Source: Streptomyces cyaneochromogenes (lineage in GTDB: Bacteria; Actinomycetota; Actinomycetes; Streptomycetales; Streptomycetaceae). Taken from it: a stretch of 64,000 nt of DNA. Under the pieces are notes generated by a model. That model was not told the DNA's origin. It worked only from the letters and a program-made list of their open reading frames with translations, and ran no database searches. The first letter of the stretch is position 1, and each line of letters starts with the position of its first letter. Of the stretch, positions 62,168 through 64,000 are shown piece after piece. The stretch spans positions 9,734,001 through 9,798,000 of the forward strand of contig NZ_CP034539.1 of NCBI RefSeq assembly GCF_003963535.1, in the 5' to 3' direction. The translations under genes and the position numbers were made by a program.

Positions 62168-64000
62168 ATGGCCGATCACCGGCAGGGGACCGAGCCGGGC
62201 GGCGAATCCGCGGCGCGGGCGCCGCAGGGGCACGGGGCGAGCGCACGGGAGACCGTGCGGCTCGCGGTGGTCGTCGGTGCCCTCGGCGTGGTCTTCGGCG
62301 ACATCGGGACCAGCCCGATCTACACCATCCAGACCGTGTTCAACCCCGACGACCCGCACCCCGTCCCGGTCAGCACGGACAACGTGTACGGGGTGGTGTC
62401 CCTGGTGTTCTGGTCCGTGATGATCATCGTGACGGTCACCTATGTACTGCTCGCGATGCGCGCCGACAACGACGGCGAGGGCGGCATCATGGCGCTCATC
62501 ACCCTGCTGCGGCGCTGGAACGCCCAGCGCGGCCGCAGAGCCGCCGTCGTCCTGGCCGCGCTCGGTATCTTCGGCGCGTCGCTCTTCTTCGGCGACAGCA
62601 TGATCACCCCGGCCATCTCGGTGCTGTCGGCGGTCGAGGGGCTCAAGGTCGTCGAGCCGTCGCTGGAGGACGCGGTCGTGCCCATCACCGCGGTGATCAT
62701 CGTGCTGCTGTTCCTGGTGCAGCGCCGGGGAACCGCGGCGGTGGGCAGGATCTTCGGGCCCGTGATGATCGCCTGGTTCGTGGCGATCGGCGCGTGCGGC
62801 GTCGTCGGCATCACCGACCACCCGGACATCCTCAAGGCGCTGTCGCCGACGTACGCGTGGGGCTTCCTGTTCGGCCACTGGGGCACCGCCTTCTTCGCCC
62901 TGGCCGCGATCGTCCTGTCGGTCACCGGCGCCGAGGCGCTGTACGCGGACATGGGGCACTTCGGCCGCCGGGCGATCACCCGGGGCTGGCTGGTCCTCGT
63001 CCTGCCCTCCTGTGTGCTCAGCTACATGGGTCAGGGTGCGCTGATCCTCGACGACCCGGCGAACATCAGCAGCCCGTTCTTCCTGCTCGTGCCCGACTGG
63101 GGGCGCTGGCCGATGGTCCTGCTGGCGACGGCGGCCACCGTGATCGCCTCCCAGGCGGTGATCACCGGCGCGTACTCCGTCGCCTCCCAGGCGGCCAAGC
63201 TCGGCTACCTGCCGCGGCTGCGCATCGCGCACACCTCCGAGTCGACCATCGGCCAGATCTACGTCCCCTGGATCAACTGGCTGCTGATGGTCTCGGTCCT
63301 CACCCTGGTCTTCGCCTTCCGCTCCTCGGAGGCGCTGGCCTACGCGTTCGGCATGGCGGTCACCGGCACCATCACCATCACCACCCTGCTCTTCTTCTAC
63401 GTCGCCCGCGCCAAGTGGGGAACGCCCAAGTGGCTGCTCGCCGTCGGCGGGGGCGTGCTCCTCCTCGTGGACCTGCTGTTCGTGGCGGCCAACATGACCA
63501 AGCTGGTGCACGGAGCGTGGCTGCCGCTGCTGATCGGCCTCACGGCCTTCACCGTCATGACGACCTGGCAGCGCGGCCGTGAACTGGTCACCGCGGCACG
63601 GGCGCGCGCTGAAGGGCCGCTGCCCGAGTTCGTCGACGACCTGCGCAGCGGCAAGGCCGCGACGCGCCAGGTCCCCGGCACGGCCGTCTTCCTCAACCGG
63701 GGCAAGGAGACCACCCCGTTGGCCATGCGGGCCAACGTCGAGCACAACCACGTCCGGCACGAGCAGGTCGTGATCCTCGCCCTGCAGACCGAGCCGGTGC
63801 CCCGGGTCCCGGCCGACCAGCGGGTCGTCGTGGACGACCTGGGCTACGCCGACGACGGGATCATCCACGTCACCGCCCGGTTCGGCTACATGGACATCCC
63901 GGACGTGCCCGGCACCCTGGCGCTCCTCGACCCGTCCGCGACCGAAGGGCCGTTGCGGCTCGACGACGCTTCCTACTTCCTGTCGAAGATCGAGCTGCGG
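62168..64000 (+). CDS. kup: Kup family potassium uptake protein (N-terminal 611 codons)
   Basis: Runs off the window end with the frame open. GALGVVFGDIGTSPIYTIQT is the signature first helix of Kup/HAK transporters; DNDGEGGIMALITLLRR and GASLFFGDSMITPAISVLSA are conserved loop and helix segments; about twelve TM helices end near residue 460, followed by the start of the cytosolic C-terminal domain (PGTAVFLNRGKETTPLAMRA). Imports K+ with protons. ATG at 62168 with GGAGGAGGATCACC upstream. Probably not part of the sulfur operon, given the decayed genes and 326-bp gap before it. Confidence 0.95.
   Translation, partial: MADHRQGTEPGGESAARAPQGHGASARETVRLAVVVGALGVVFGDIGTSPIYTIQTVFNPDDPHPVPVSTDNVYGVVSLVFWSVMIIVTVTYVLLAMRADNDGEGGIMALITLLRRWNAQRGRRAAVVLAALGIFGASLFFGDSMITPAISVLSAVEGLKVVEPSLEDAVVPITAVIIVLLFLVQRRGTAAVGRIFGPVMIAWFVAIGACGVVGITDHPDILKALSPTYAWGFLFGHWGTAFFALAAIVLSVTGAEALYADMGHFGRRAITRGWLVLVLPSCVLSYMGQGALILDDPANISSPFFLLVPDWGRWPMVLLATAATVIASQAVITGAYSVASQAAKLGYLPRLRIAHTSESTIGQIYVPWINWLLMVSVLTLVFAFRSSEALAYAFGMAVTGTITITTLLFFYVARAKWGTPKWLLAVGGGVLLLVDLLFVAANMTKLVHGAWLPLLIGLTAFTVMTTWQRGRELVTAARARAEGPLPEFVDDLRSGKAATRQVPGTAVFLNRGKETTPLAMRANVEHNHVRHEQVVILALQTEPVPRVPADQRVVVDDLGYADDGIIHVTARFGYMDIPDVPGTLALLDPSATEGPLRLDDASYFLSKIELR

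Overview
The window reads as high-GC actinobacterial chromosome, almost certainly Streptomyces: GC-rich third codon positions, GTG starts, tightly overlapping ATGA/GTGA operons, very rare TTA codons, Streptomyces-type intergenic palindromes, and gene families (tandem USPs, CBS-BON proteins, SRRHIDL-type leader peptides) that are standard there. The first gene (GH65 glycoside phosphorylase) and the last (Kup potassium transporter) run off the window ends.

From about 1.1 to 45.9 kb lies a dormancy/hypoxia island resembling the mycobacterial DosR/DevR regulon and the S. coelicolor OsdR region. It holds six tandem-domain universal stress proteins, three CBS-BON proteins, two near-identical stand-alone cyclic-nucleotide-binding-fold proteins, a DevR/OsdR-like response regulator without a kinase partner, Acg-like nitroreductases (one intact, one decayed), an Rv1733c-like membrane protein, and two P-type ATPases, one a P1B-5 type with a C-terminal hemerythrin domain. 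The metabolic genes are carbamate kinase, zinc alcohol dehydrogenase, phosphoketolase, a GNAT/ADP-forming acyl-CoA synthetase fusion and pyruvate phosphate dikinase. A complete group 3b-type NAD(P)-linked [NiFe] hydrogenase (beta, gamma, delta, alpha) comes with hypC, hypD, hypE, hypF and a maturation protease; hypA and hypB are not in the window. Together these suggest a programme for redox balance and substrate-level ATP generation when respiration stops. A 14-bp palindrome, GGGCCGNNCGGCCC or a close variant, recurs in at least eleven promoter regions of the island and nowhere that I saw outside it; it has the same layout as the DosR box and is the likely operator of the response regulator.

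From about 45.9 to 47.1 kb is a transition zone with a probable integrase remnant and a nucleotidyltransferase gene. From 47.3 to 60.3 kb is a sulfur/flavin region: a GNAT gene, a Cys-Cys-ending leader peptide, four consecutive luciferase-like flavin monooxygenases, a fifth F420-type one, and a converging operon metY-metX-nitroreductase-DUF1684. Two divergent cysteine-containing leader peptides sit between metY and a 2-oxoglutarate oxygenase gene, which suggests cysteine-responsive attenuation on both sides. A second metY is cut off and joined to a decayed MFS transporter by an apparent deletion. The kup gene then begins.

Several genes look damaged: SulP has a 1-nt frameshift, the phosphoketolase has two in-frame TAG codons in an otherwise intact 794-codon frame, one Acg-like nitroreductase has several frameshifts, and metY2/MFS is fused and truncated. 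Raw reads would be needed to separate true decay from sequence error.
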